A stretch of DNA of 35,803 nucleotides from a virus: positions 1-35,803 of IMG/VR virus record IMGVR_UViG_3300020281_000067; one strand, 5' to 3'. Shown here in pieces: positions 15,001 to 20,545 of the stretch. A model generated the notes under the pieces. The model saw only the letters and a list, made by a program, of their open reading frames with translations, was not told where the DNA came from and made no database searches. A program made the position numbers and the translations under genes. Position 1 is the stretch's first letter, and each line of letters opens with the position of its first letter.

Positions 15001-16984
15001 ATGCGTCAAGACATTTTACCTCTGTATCAATAGCACCTGCAGTAGCAGTAGTATTATTAGAAAATACTGCATTACCATCTTCCGTGTATTCTACGATACC
15101 AGATGCAGCACGTGCACATCCTGTAAACTGTGCTTTATTATATCCTTTACCTGATTGATTAACTTTAAATCCTGTGACCTCATTTAAACCTATTTCCGCA
15201 GATGCTTCTGCACTTGAAGGAGCCTGTATTACAACTGATGGAGGATTTGCAGCAGAATATCCAGTACCAAACGCAGTCACGTTAATATCTGTAATTGCAC
15301 CATTGAATATTGCAGCAGTTGCGGTAGCACCTGTACCACCTGCGTATGCTCCTGTACCATCTACACGTTTATCTACAATATAAACAGAAGGAACCTCATC
15401 ATATCCGCTTCCTCCGTCAAGTAAATCAATACGAATGACTCTTCCGTCTCCATCAACTACAGTTTCTAGAACTTGTGCACCAACAGGATCTACGATTGCT
15501 ACTCTTGGAACTGATGTATAACCTTGTCCTGCGTTAATTGTAGTAATAGATGCAATAGTTCCGTCTGCAGCAAGAACTGTTTGGAAAGATGCTCTGATTG
15601 GATTATTACCAGTTGGTTCATCAACATACACTGCAGGAGGGGTTGTATATCCAAATCCTGGATTAGTAATTGTTAAACCACCACTAATAGATCCACTAGA
15701 TAACGTCGGAGTGGCGACTGTAGCACCGCCAGGTTGTCGGAAAGTGATTCTAGGTGTAAATGTATATCCAGAACCTGATCCAACTAAATCTACCGCAGTG
15801 ACAGCTCCATTTGTCACTGTTGCTTTCATTGTTGCTTGTGTAGAACCTGTCTTTGTCGGAGACTCTATCTGAACAACAGGAGGGTTAGTATCACTATACC
15901 CTTTACCACCATCAAGTAAGGTGACGGACTTAACACCATTTACTAATGCTTGAGCAGCACCACCTGATCCTACAGTTGTGTTAATAGAAACTTTTGGTGG
16001 ATATTCAAATCTATAGTTGCTACCATTTACATTAGTTGAGATACCTGTAAGTTCACCATTATCATTTACTCTTGCAAAACCTTCCGCACCACTACCAAAA
16101 GAGGGTACAGGTGCTTCTATAGAGAATAGTGATAAGAATCTTCCGTTTGTAGGTGCGGTAGCAAATATAAAGTCTGCACCATCAACAAAATAATCTACTT
16201 TTGGTATTAATAGTCTTTGATCGTATATTGCGATTACATACTCATCTACAATTGGTTCATACTCTGCACCACCACGAGTTATTCTAAATTGTGTTTTACC
16301 TTCACCAAAAGAGTTTGATATATTATCTAATGCAACAATTTGATTCTCTACAAATCCATCTAGGTATGTGATAAAGGTGTTTATAGCATCATCAGAAGGA
16401 ATCTTTGTTCTAGGAGCAGTTGCAAAGGTAATAGTGGTTCCATTAACGCTATAGTCTGTACCAGGTGTCAATACCTTACCATATACAGATACTATCAAAT
16501 GCTGTGCACTTGGAGGTGCAATAGGATTGTCTTGAGATACTAGATTAAACTGAGTAGTAGTGCCATCGAAGAGATTGATAGGACTAAAAAGATTTACCCA
16601 CTTTAATTTTACCTGATCGTATGAAATACCTGGTGAAAGAGCGATGTTTGGAGAACTGGTTGTACTCTCATAGTAAATAACCTCATTACCTATGAGAATA
16701 GATCCAGACTCCTCTAAAAACTGGTTAATTGACTCTACAACGATTGTATCGCTAGTTTCATCTATTGCTTCTACTAATTTTGTCTTACCATCTAATATAC
16801 CTACGTCTAACCTATCAATATCAAGATATCCAAGAAAGTTGTTTAAAATATTCTGCCCAAGACCAGTCTTCTCTTGAGATTGATAGTAATACTCAAGAAA
16901 TCTATTAAAGAGTGGATAGTCTGACTCTATAAATTCGGGAGTCTGGGCAACAACTGCCTGTGAGACTTTATTGATATTTGTCAT
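1..16984 (-). CDS. Giant VrlC-like virion structural protein (partial, 3' end outside window)
   Basis: The frame opens at ATG 16984, behind the Shine-Dalgarno AAAGG and 9 nt after the gp6 stop. Read by eye, it has no stop down to position 2, giving at least 5,661 residues with the C-terminus missing. The N-terminus contains DYPLFNRFLEYYYQSQEK. Approximate landmarks by residue: GxGY Gly-rich repeats at 345-595, 1130-1310 and 3095-3330; a YHYH-type segment at 1426-1546 (GWAFDGNPIYGPYGY, then FPYVLGP); a propeller-like stretch at 1840-2195; LamG-like jelly rolls near 2230-2445 and 4240-4430; and H-x-Y-P-R modules from about 4690 to the edge. Cyanomyoviruses carry a very large structural protein called VrlC after gp25 and gp6, so a baseplate or tail-fibre-like adhesive role is inferred. 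A native split gene or an assembly fusion cannot be excluded. Confidence 0.85.
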   Translation of the reverse strand, partial: MTNINKVSQAVVAQTPEFIESDYPLFNRFLEYYYQSQEKTGLGQNILNNFLGYLDIDRLDVGILDGKTKLVEAIDETSDTIVVESINQFLEESGSILIGNEVIYYESTTSSPNIALSPGISYDQVKLKWVNLFSPINLFDGTTTQFNLVSQDNPIAPPSAQHLIVSVYGKVLTPGTDYSVNGTTITFATAPRTKIPSDDAINTFITYLDGFVENQIVALDNISNSFGEGKTQFRITRGGAEYEPIVDEYVIAIYDQRLLIPKVDYFVDGADFIFATAPTNGRFLSLFSIEAPVPSFGSGAEGFARVNDNGELTGISTNVNGSNYRFEYPPKVSINTTVGSGGAAQALVNGVKSVTLLDGGKGYSDTNPPVVQIESPTKTGSTQATMKATVTNGAVTAVDLVGSGSGYTFTPRITFRQPGGATVATPTLSSGSISGGLTITNPGFGYTTPPAVYVDEPTGNNPIRASFQTVLAADGTIASITTINAGQGYTSVPRVAIVDPVGAQVLETVVDGDGRVIRIDLLDGGSGYDEVPSVYIVDKRVDGTGAYAGGTGATATAAIFNGAITDINVTAFGTGYSAANPPSVVIQAPSSAEASAEIGLNEVTGFKVNQSGKGYNKAQFTGCARAASGIVEYTEDGNAVFSNNTTATAGAIDTEVKCLDALFVKRLLDKYTQQFLPDVPELDYTKIDVRTAIKTIKDFYSAKGTSFSIAYLFKLLYGETVSISYPKDQIIKPSAATWSIDTILRATKVSGLATDIQDGLLIQEADIADSNVKQASALVENYISIKTSTVEIFELVLSEETISGTFTVPYKTKLAEPLNQTDSIITVDSTIGWPERNGEFVIGTGSGAELVQYKEKSLNQFIECTRSVNGVVEDWDSATEVTSNFQVFINKGTPQEVVMNVVGIVDAQQTTLTDTGSYYLQGDKLTVSKLGGTGTAPLLTTWLYNVKKLITVSGITFGGVNNQSATVTCANNHGLLVGDQVTVYGANPIIYNGTFTVTSRDSETVFQYALPQPASIIPQGNILVSVDLNKGKSDTSTILNAIGPYTTNIQNSFFNDNYTYVASTGIPNYSIGPFPGSALLPGNQRKLNRFPAIPTTISTKNTISSGPIGTWVNGVSVWSYKSTQSKTFGAITSIAITNAGQGYDAASPPVITISGGGGTGAAASVIVNGSISEITVTEGGSGYTSSPLVSIVGGGGSGAAATAIITKGAVSRILINSGGTGYTSQPSITIVGGGGTGAAGTASVRGPINTVNITNGGSSYTSAPTVSLSSGSGAVAQPIVQNGRIISIAIISAGSGYTTAPEVSIQGVGFGAVARATIDTDGENAGRVTSITIINRGIGYVQGTTLINMTSVGQGAIFTPSVFQWTYNLQATSILDSAKGGVFEGYNNQYGGEYAHLSNPQKLRFILGDNLQEATAGTITEQETQLAHSPIIGWAFDGNPIYGPYGYTDPTDQASAITRLRTSYRLKTALVQSDTNPSPVRAAGPLLADEAAGNFVEDYEYIFNLGDLDQYNGRFCKTPDYPTGRYCYFVTIDATEAGNPEFPYVLGPSFNSVVDSWNLSTSAVQQNIPEGVVRYRDPYENVDIDVERAPNASTNALTTEAGEILLFDPEDTNRDGQIDAEEQLESNLGQLFEESPLQLFDYFPKVRFDSKVDIEVETTNKFEDANVTGFTIENAGQSYQVNDRLVFDNTGTGGDGASARISRIKGETISAYTFESISGNNFGVLTTANPHNLVAGDSIFVDYTPVMDNTNKQFAVRQYRGIEEIQITQTGSGYNTDIPPTIIIDSASGQDGQLEAVVSSVGSIDTVNIVNSGSGYTTNPRVILSHPQIFKKADYYLSFINNNNYVKVNDVKVNDNKEVFICGKTKDASGNVVAFVSKLSATGVKEWSKTLELSGGLNYAEFNSLFVDGNDIWVVGINKPNSSILNAYNPDIILCKYTQAANGLSATLAFQKAYAGISGSTRADNISIIKKYSDTRYIIGGYTNTNSINPDDAFIASIDTSGNFAIKRKFASQNKSERITDIICNYNSATGTQDVYFCMETASTVNSADIDVAVGKCQIGINAIEVEWINTYANSLHSMIDTSIAIDEFNEIYINATCRQKANDTDRDSIWVGKIDSTGALLWNYRYLTPGRDVTCAGKSTIDLFGDLNIAYTRDNNTNDYKTIDTLKIGYNGTIKNHTTTEFTADNIEGLQVHSLDTDTSGDVHLFGQTYWNRNEFVIPFTGSALTDTTTHYTAALTSTSDSFSYDTSGGWGKILGATTAAPSVWTNTNIKFAAADLGQKLAGDWTIEFFIFKDATNSNVFSQPKETLFAIGDATVSTGGLHLYYDQSSAGPSGPLTMTITNSTTSINSAGSSLTSSQTNLYADNTWQAIAVTKSGDTFKAYVNGIEVLTGTISGTSLGAKDLYFGNIPGANGTLGQFRSNEQGQYHIDHLRFRNRAVTPTVPSDIIALPSAGAYGLTFDWVDDAWFADAMSRYDYIEYAGYGVKVDKNADAARLGDQGKKPTTGISFTRTAVTPVIGSPLTINVNGFPLGDAGYQSLDFDDSTTTMTEDTETITHVQDVWSSRTATVPSPGSQKLKVTAVVKDRYYFKVTPTIKLDNVQELTINQSFNFAVGSKLVLRNDSGQFVNSGYIIRTDVENNKVYLAVNNNPWSNDLNTGQLSTEQFNEQSNYGITGAIPNDINEIQNYTFAEINNQTPGTFIINLDGFDLDGTVADIPATIALSAAGTGYPNTGDSVATTTTNGEASGLLVDYTASGGVIQSVSIDSGGAAGSGYKVGDEVVITGGNGDAKFTINSTTGNLDSFATFKPYADEDYSVRIDQVSGSSAYIVGSVVTIGSGAITWNSDYSQATISGLTGVLKITLVANLTKILQATAVANSDEVYVITNTSHYLSKGDMVYVDGNPTQTIGATSYDEYDGAFAVEKVVSPLEFTYKLDQVALTAPATNASDVSIFVKSPTLKMYYGHQYLFDLSHSSMAGGNLSFAKDNLYKLEYSFNSIERVGIPGVTGGGQPTPTVKLKVDRDIVTNISYYFDPSRTGDNSPVVPGSYLDVVDSPYNGTFEISSVAGATITKGADILKFPLANEPEAAATISQASYMTSSTKAVGSIGAIRIVNPGGFYTKLPIVSGITSSRQIERVQINSPGTEYAVGTYSGVPIGGDGEGGFVQITVADGTDAEGSTIPGQISNVVVTSPGKNYTTATIDINAIPGILGTGLTGSGAELVVVIPSVGTGASIFTSGTNVGKIKKLKNNNFGYDYPHDYTLRPEISFPINAQLTSTSILDSITITDPGTGYSQAPAVVITGGGGSGAIAEATIKNGRLDVIIVKDPGAGYSSTPTVALRSSFNYVVNLDLGLLQFAFPHGIANGAAVTLNVVDTGDGAEFPLASGAVGRLNSTTTYYAISGTANSLEEDQLKLAITPANAELGDALAFSNAGTGRQQVLTESFGGSAEANVITSTFLEGELVYQGDSLATATAQGFVSTNAGWQVGPRVLKIVDYTGEFSENQRITGVISKSSGIITDLKIARGVLEIGSITRTTGQFIDDVGKPSEIIQKIQDSYYYQDFSYAVKSSTSISEWKEILIKNVHPASFKVFGELNLNEYGFIPNKETFFSLTKSVELAQEAIVPNIQNFALVEPIYTEFNNTEVLFRQKRLTSSENILTSVVQRIDDISTLFDGERTSFPLQVNQTNIVANANQLMIVLNGIVQTPGTAFSIQQDSIVFVEPPQPPASVKYVNVTINLIQTVDLNFSNISGIFPGVGNTVVGTSSNARLTVTKVTGNTVTGFITQGTFILPTAGGGGGELVTVSATGFSANIATRSVSIVIDQVTTGNFPDNADITAGTVLTGQTSGSTMIVTGVVGTTVTGTITLSTFQTNETITGTLAGGGAFSGNVYSVNGTVASGGLFIFGEQVSNFEGDTAKVEQVNLQTGQETPLAQLRYTVGLSTTSIEVVAYRTDNTAADEVVPAGTFTAGKNYQFGSEIVRVDVITQNSNSTTLTVVRAQNGTTAVSHQEDVPVYGTDISVTNQLTLSKTAGTYQSTPGLFDIQLNDYIIAAQSGVVAQVTASSVYQDPTTNEFIGQVNISPGSSFFGLLFNRITSQTYPNVVLDNIANSQVNIVDFTDNNTPFNENFPSTEQINNYIIPYDNASGAITEGEDIRNYKIDYGNSNGDFNAAEDAKIRKLTFTNQKGNGFFVAGQNIRIGSLAEGEGTKAEVVGYSQARKTVYLGKIGRCQYNGLDVHAITFAGNAQLSTASFKYGGSSLLLDGTGDYVNIASSTEFGWGTGAFTIEFWVNPDSSSITGTTTLVDQRENATEVAARIYLEAAQIRYNVNGSDLVTSGATTLNNATWYHIAIVRSSTTTKIYVNGVEAGTGTDSSNFAAKPIRIGMDYNGANGFTGYIDEFRASNSNRYTGPFTTPTGIFQGDTNAKLLVHFDGSNGQTYTEDWSGFVTPAIGDEFNNDSILATSRTTGAPAGFVGRTHRYLNAADHILINKELIKAETLYIMKQVFPAHTVKGGDGVQLARLETLIQALVDDLRNGSNSHIWNTAASFVNRTTNPVSIQTGTIEGDVPQEIYATEIVEKISKFVINNVPWDIQDTSHSFTQIYDGTLKDSDYPSAVNFTPTGATYNPATGDMVLTSNNHGLLSPREITASNATYTATTGVLGITSNGHNLQTGDRIKLKPNSITMTCTSDGNTVSQSYPRPDDPAAQGWMEVTRVDANNFSINVGKSPTVNYTVLDATYNGQTGFMTMDIGDNDLRTAWKYTPEGAAYNPSTGAMTITIANHGFYVGDRVMFDPYSLVFTCAQDSNATDHPYPRLTDPYYNKWLAISNVTTNTFDVNVGVSSNTTTHTFQYALPNSMVRSGETLRLSKDAVSFTCSQDNFKTIHSYPRTDDPGYNTSLPIWTNGTTLTATNAIYDATTGDMIITIANHGLTTDDEIRIELNSLTFACTKDGNKTTHSYPRATDPAAQRWLRIEEKTDNTIKVNVGIGAVADQYVHTFVSALEHSIVKRNNTITVNIGKSPTVAYIPTGQGSYNATTGALVLTIGNHSLPAPTTHTVTNAVYVPSTGIMTLTIAGHNFSNGEKVKIADNSLRFTCAQDGNASNHDYPRSTDAVSNKWIPIFNVTTDTFDVQVLDNIPSTNVTAHTFVSATSGGVSKANSTIKLAPNSLVFTCTQDSNATEHLYPRSEQDRHTATTGTSYNPVTGIMTVTTAAAHGFRVGTPIMFQDLSLTFTCNEDDNATLHPYPRSTDYASNRWLFVETIPTTTTFTVQVLDKIPSTNTTTHTFVSATKGGIIEGDPAVAEAIPIDAVTSNSVTINVLNGYTPSNTTTHTLSGVVSHQYTPNGATYDATTGVMELTFPTTNFTPTNATYNPTTGDMVLTIGSHTLKVGDTVRIQPNSITFTCTLDGNTAQKTYPRASSNDYAYNYDLTVTDETATTITVNVNGDGTPISDLSAHTFVSASTNAVQHGHQIKEYERIKLADGAVTFSCSMDGNSSNKAYPRSTDPISGKWMEVFNVDYNKLSINVGKSPLRKFTPTHADYNPTTGFMTLTIGRHNLRRGTAVKIATNSITFRCAQDDYATDHSYPRTTDPNYNTAVTITDVTDDTITVQTLASTPSTNTSNHIFVSATADAITTGGNYSHTFVSASSNGVQRALVQTGGNYTHKF
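230..2910 (-). repeat. Tandem H-x-Y-P-R structural modules at the C-terminal side of the giant protein
   Basis: Within the giant frame a module of roughly 80-110 residues recurs. It runs: NSxTFTC, a D-x-N/D stretch, H-x-YPR-x-TDP, a W or other aromatic, VxVG or VxVL, then THTFVSA. The YPR triplet is encoded near 240, 497, 752, 1260, 1443, 1677, 2114, 2334, 2553 and 2896, so at least ten copies are present and more may lie beyond the left edge. Copies are diverged and partly interleaved with shorter 'YNPTTGxMxLTIGxH' units. The pattern suits a beta-rich fibre built by internal duplication. Confidence 0.85.
13030..13600 (-). repeat. Gly-rich GxGY repeat block in the giant protein
   Basis: About five to six units of about 40 residues run in tandem, each of the form GxGY-TS-x-P-x-V-x-I-x-GGGGxGAxA followed by a short beta stretch. 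The same unit recurs singly elsewhere in the frame, for example around 15200-15950, 11550-11690 and 7000-7150. The regular alternation of short beta strands and glycine turns suggests a repetitive beta-structure. Confidence 0.8.
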
Positions 16985-16992
16985 TTAACCTT

Positions 16993-18981
16993 TTAGGCTA
17001 CCGCTACTATATTTGGTGTTTGGTCGAACACTGTAGGACTCAAACTATTTAGTGGGATTGAAGGAGGTGGTGCTGTTCCAATTGGGGAAATTGTCACTTC
17101 AGGACTTACTAAGTTAATTATTGTACCTGGTGTTGAAGCAGGTATGGTAGAACTGTTAGCAGGAATGAATTGAACTGGTAATGATAATGATGTTGGAAGT
17201 CCTGCAGGATCACTTATAGAACCCGCACCAGTTGTTGAATCAGTAATTGTTATACCAGTGGTAGGAATATTTGTACCTGTTCCAATAACAGCAATAGGAC
17301 CAAAGGCAATTTCTCCTGTGTCATAGTTGACAGTCCCTGCAGAAGTATTAGTAAATACTTTTCTTGTACCTGTATTATAGAACGTTCTAAGGTTTCCATA
17401 TCCATCATCCTCAAATTGTTGATCAACACCTGGTCTATCTGCTGTACGGAACTGTCCAGAGAGTAGAATTGGTTCTTTCGCTCCATCTATAGACAAGGAT
17501 GTCTTACTTGGTGCGGAATTATACAAAGCAGAACCAGTAGATATTGTGTATGTGTTAGTTTGGTTGACAACAGGTACAATATATCTCAATAGAGTGACCT
17601 GTAGAGATACGTCTGTAATAGCATTATTTGACAGTGTAATCGCCTTCTCGTACGCTTGTGATCTAAATGTACTATTGAAGTTGTTTATCTGAGTTTGTTG
17701 TGCCCACTGACTGATTGCAGTCTGTACATTTGTTTTAATTGTAGATGTATCAGAACTACTACCAGTATCATATAGAACAAATACCTTAGTATAGATGTAA
17801 AGGTTCTCTGGATCAATGATTACAGGATCAATAGATGCCATTGCATACTTTCTTAGGTCTGCTGCAATGTTCTTTTTAGTTTGATCATTCAATGTAGCAC
17901 CTGTAGCAGTTTTTACCGCAACAAATACTTTTCCATATACAGGAGGGTTTAGAGAGTCTCCACCATATGCTACTACTGCATCTGCGTTAGGATATACCTT
18001 CTTAGTAAGAATAGCATAATCCCCTGCAGTCACAGCACGGTATTGTGAGGAATAGAATCTAGGAGCATTATATTTGATAGACTCAATAGTCTCAGCAGCA
18101 CTTCCGTTTTGTGATCTTGCCACTTTTGTAAGTGTCACAGCAGCAGTGCTATAACTTTGTGCAAGAGTATCCGTCATTCTACCGACATATGAAAAACTAT
18201 CTACGTCATTTGCCTCCTCACCAGAGGTGACTAGGTACTCAAACAACACAACTTCTCCGTCTTTAAGAGCTCTACCTACAGAATCATCACCAAATTTCAC
18301 CTCATACCGCATATCTTCACCCTCTGATAGGAAATATACCCTAGTGGATGCGGTAAGTCCTGTAATTGTATCCACTAAATTGTACAAATCAGAGGTAGTT
18401 GATGATTCGTTTGCCTTTACTCTTACGGAAAGTGTGTTAATATCCGCGTCTTCTGATGGAACTTTGAAATTTTGTGTCGCAAACGTGTTAACAACGTACT
18501 GAAAATTGACTATTGACCCTTCTCTTAGTATAAGATTGTTGAAAGTTGCGATACCAGTTGTGGAATTTACCTCAGCAGTTGTATCAGACATCACATTCCA
18601 TACATAATTACCACCAGTTGCCACTGCACCTTTCTTTAATGTGACAGTAGAAGGGTATGATCCGCTACTTTGTATGGTCTGTACTGTCAAATTTACAGTT
18701 GCTTGACTTGCCTGTACAGATCTTGGTACATAATTTAAAAGTTTTGCTATATTAACTACATTATCACGCACTGTGGAAGAGGGTAGGAATGCCTCATTCA
18801 TTGCCATGTTCGCATTAAACGAACTATAGTAAGTATTGTATGATAGAATATCAATCAGATAGTTCAATGTCGCACCATCAAACTCATAATCCGTAAACTC
18901 TTTCCTAGTTCTTAGATAAGATTTGATTGACGCTTTGATGTCATTAAAGTCTAATGCTGTTAAATTATTTGGTGTTGACAT
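16993..18981 (-). CDS. 6: Baseplate wedge subunit gp6
   Basis: A 662-aa protein of the T4 gp6 / baseplate J-like family, close to the roughly 660 residues of T4 gp6. In T4, gp6 dimers form the ring that ties neighbouring baseplate wedges together and sits against gp25 and gp53. The N-terminus reads DFNDIKASIKSYLRT and then FTDYEFDGATLNYLIDIL, the typical entry of this family. The C-terminus ends in a Pro/Ser-rich tail. The start is ATG at 18981, which shares one base with the gp25 stop, so the two are translationally coupled. The giant structural gene starts 9 nt after its stop. The order gp25, gp6, giant protein matches other marine T4-like phages. Confidence 0.93.
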   Translation of the reverse strand: MSTPNNLTALDFNDIKASIKSYLRTRKEFTDYEFDGATLNYLIDILSYNTYYSSFNANMAMNEAFLPSSTVRDNVVNIAKLLNYVPRSVQASQATVNLTVQTIQSSGSYPSTVTLKKGAVATGGNYVWNVMSDTTAEVNSTTGIATFNNLILREGSIVNFQYVVNTFATQNFKVPSEDADINTLSVRVKANESSTTSDLYNLVDTITGLTASTRVYFLSEGEDMRYEVKFGDDSVGRALKDGEVVLFEYLVTSGEEANDVDSFSYVGRMTDTLAQSYSTAAVTLTKVARSQNGSAAETIESIKYNAPRFYSSQYRAVTAGDYAILTKKVYPNADAVVAYGGDSLNPPVYGKVFVAVKTATGATLNDQTKKNIAADLRKYAMASIDPVIIDPENLYIYTKVFVLYDTGSSSDTSTIKTNVQTAISQWAQQTQINNFNSTFRSQAYEKAITLSNNAITDVSLQVTLLRYIVPVVNQTNTYTISTGSALYNSAPSKTSLSIDGAKEPILLSGQFRTADRPGVDQQFEDDGYGNLRTFYNTGTRKVFTNTSAGTVNYDTGEIAFGPIAVIGTGTNIPTTGITITDSTTGAGSISDPAGLPTSLSLPVQFIPANSSTIPASTPGTIINLVSPEVTISPIGTAPPPSIPLNSLSPTVFDQTPNIVAVA

Positions 18982-19400
18982 TATTCGGGTCTCTTAAGTA
19001 CGAATGACACAGTTTCAACTAGAGGTTGCCCTACTATTACATATTCTATAGTGACATTGAATTGATTTGCATCATACTGTTCTACTACAGCAAGGTTTTC
19101 AATTACAATTCTAGGTTCATGTTGTCCTACAGTATTTAGGATGTCATCTCTAATAGCATCTGCTGTGAAACCATCCATAGGTTCAAACAATAATTGTCTA
19201 ACTCCAGAACCTATTTGGGGTTGAAATAACTTTTCACCAGGCTGAGTCATCACAAGATTCTTTAATGACTGCTTTATTGAGTTGTCATTAGAAACTGCAG
19301 ATACATCTTTTGTGAAAGGGTTCTTTGCAAAGTCTACCTTTATGTCTTTAAAGGAACGACTTAGGTTTACATCCTTTCCTGATAATGATTTTAACGCCAT
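18981..19400 (-). CDS. 25: Baseplate wedge subunit gp25
   Basis: A 139-aa protein of the gp25 / TssE family, which sits at the sheath-baseplate contact and nucleates sheath assembly. The EPR triplet typical of the family is at residues 95-97, followed by a beta region ending FVLKRPE. The central MTQPGEKLFQPQIGSG stretch is also characteristic. The start at ATG 19400 lies inside the 3' end of the 37-aa gene upstream, and the stop overlaps the gp6 start by one base. Some databases call this family 'lysozyme-like', but no catalytic activity is implied here. Confidence 0.93.
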   Translation of the reverse strand: MALKSLSGKDVNLSRSFKDIKVDFAKNPFTKDVSAVSNDNSIKQSLKNLVMTQPGEKLFQPQIGSGVRQLLFEPMDGFTADAIRDDILNTVGQHEPRIVIENLAVVEQYDANQFNVTIEYVIVGQPLVETVSFVLKRPE

Positions 19401-19504
19401 TTGCTAAGTGGTTTCACATCCTTTTTCTTTTTTGCAGGATACTCACTTATCAGTGTTTTGCCACTTTTGACAAATTCTTCGCTTTTGTCTACTTTTACAA
19501 CCAT
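19391..19504 (-). CDS. Small basic protein coupled to gp25 (37 aa)
   Basis: A 37-residue ORF, MVVKVDKSEEF to PLSKWR, with a Lys-rich C-terminal half (PAKKKK). A strong Shine-Dalgarno (AAGGA) lies 6 nt before the ATG. Its last 10 nt overlap the gp25 start in another frame, so it probably couples translation into gp25. It is the first gene after the late promoter at 19524-19532. I do not recognise a function. Size, position and RBS make it a real gene, perhaps a minor wedge component or chaperone. Confidence 0.7.
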   Translation of the reverse strand: MVVKVDKSEEFVKSGKTLISEYPAKKKKDVKPLSKWR

Positions 19505-19523
19505 GATTTCCTTGATCCTAAAA

Positions 19524-19532
19524 GTATTTATG
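19524..19532 (-). promoter_or_regulatory. T4-type late promoter
   Basis: On the minus strand this reads CATAAATAC. It matches the T4 late consensus TATAAATA and the cyanophage form NATAAATAN. It lies about 20 nt before the 37-aa gene, in the 114-nt gap after the 157-aa gene. It would drive the 37-aa gene, gp25, gp6 and the giant protein as one late transcript, using the phage sliding-clamp-dependent late sigma system. I see no strong -35, as expected for this promoter class. Confidence 0.7.
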
Positions 19533-19618
19533 CTATTTCTTGAATATTTTTAATTGAAAGAGAATATAAGTTGTTAATATTGTCCAAAACAGGATTTCTA
19601 AGCCATAATTGTGCATAC

Positions 19619-20092
19619 TTATTCTCCGAGTGTGTGGATAACGGGTTTTTCGTGCTTCAGAATCTCGTAAAGTCGTTTATTTTCAGCTGCTGAAACGGGA
19701 ACGAACTCAGTATTATGATCAAACCCCTCTGTTCTACTAGATTGATTTATTACAACTGACCCATCATCACCAGAAATTGACCTATGATAGGTTTTTACAG
19801 GTATCATAAGGGCACCAGAGGAGCGATTTAGATGTACAATATGATATGGATACTTCCAATCGAAGTTTACCAGTTCAAATGTACGCTCCCCAGACACTAC
19901 TCTATTATAATCTATCTGATGATAATGTATATAGAACTGTTTTGCACCCACCAAGTCATCAGGAGGAGAGATTGCAGCACCAGTATGCACTACTAAGTCA
20001 GAGGCATTCGACTCCTCCACAGTAATATCGTAAAAGATTACGTCTTGCGTCTCTCGGAAGACTCTATGCTTCCTAAAAGTAACGTCGCTCAT
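19619..20092 (-). CDS. Conserved marine T4-like phage protein (157 aa)
   Basis: The protein begins MSDVTFRKHRVFRETQDVIF and is rich in predicted beta strands. It has repeated aromatic-hydrophobic patches (YDITVEE, FYIHYHQIDYNR, PYHIVHLNRSSGA), which would fit a beta-sandwich or cupin-like fold. There is no membrane segment or recognisable catalytic motif. Its ATG shares one base pair with the stop of the 45-aa basic gene upstream, and it sits just before the baseplate operon, so a virion or assembly role is plausible. I recall similar proteins beside gp25 in cyanomyoviruses but cannot name a function. Confidence 0.7.
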   Translation of the reverse strand: MSDVTFRKHRVFRETQDVIFYDITVEESNASDLVVHTGAAISPPDDLVGAKQFYIHYHQIDYNRVVSGERTFELVNFDWKYPYHIVHLNRSSGALMIPVKTYHRSISGDDGSVVINQSSRTEGFDHNTEFVPVSAAENKRLYEILKHEKPVIHTLGE

Positions 20093-20229
20093 TAGCGTCC
20101 TTGCCCTCGGTACGCTTTTTTCTTGTGGTTTCTCGCGGTCGCAGAGTACTTTGTGTGTGCTCCGTTTCCTTGTCTTGTCTTTTTTGGTCTGGTCTCAATT
20201 TCTTTGATACCGTTTCTGTACATTGCCAT
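20092..20229 (-). CDS. Short highly basic conserved protein (45 aa)
   Basis: A 45-residue ORF, MAMYRNGIKEIETRPKK onward, ending YRGQGR. It is strongly basic with almost no hydrophobic core, like a ribosomal-tail or nucleic-acid-binding peptide. Translation could also begin at the second ATG (20223). The TAA overlaps the start of the 157-aa gene by one base. A very similar short peptide is familiar from cyanomyovirus genomes near the baseplate genes. RNA or DNA binding is an inference from charge only. Confidence 0.7.
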   Translation of the reverse strand: MAMYRNGIKEIETRPKKTRQGNGAHTKYSATARNHKKKAYRGQGR

Positions 20230-20257
20230 AATTGTGGTCGCTCGCGGGGTAAATTTA

Positions 20258-20545
20258 CTATTTTCTAACGAATCTATACAAATTTTCGACTTTTTTGTCT
20301 AAAAACTCGATTTTTTCGTATAAATCGTTAATTATTTGCATAAAATTAAGGTTTTTATCACTATTTTTAGGATTATACGCTATTTTATCCAAAGTTGGGG
20401 TCTCTAGTGCCCATTTTTCTATATCTACGACTCTTTCTGCTAGTACTTGGGTCACTTCGTTCAGTCCTTCTATAGCAGCAGCATAAGGATCTTCTATATC
20501 CTCTTCTAATTGTTCTACCCAGTCTGTGTTGTTGTCTTCTGTCAT
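20258..20545 (-). CDS. Hypothetical coiled-coil protein (95 aa)
   Basis: The acidic N-terminus (TEDNNTDWVEQLEEDIEDP) is followed by two helical stretches with heptad-like hydrophobic spacing (LNEVTQVLAERVVDIEKW, then INDLYEKIEFLDKKVENLY), suggesting a helical hairpin or coiled coil. Its start overlaps the 82-aa gene upstream by 4 nt, so the two are probably co-translated. No family is recognised. Confidence 0.7.
   Translation of the reverse strand: MTEDNNTDWVEQLEEDIEDPYAAAIEGLNEVTQVLAERVVDIEKWALETPTLDKIAYNPKNSDKNLNFMQIINDLYEKIEFLDKKVENLYRFVRK

Noticed and set aside
1007-16877. Many short ORFs on both strands between 1 and 17 kb, including plus-strand ORFs of 60-100 codons
   Set aside because: They lie in other frames of the single giant minus-strand gene, lack ribosome binding sites and have low-complexity, unprotein-like composition.
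18981-19400. Lysozyme activity for the gp25-like protein
   Set aside because: The family label 'lysozyme-like' is historical; no catalytic residues are visible and the gene is a baseplate wedge subunit.
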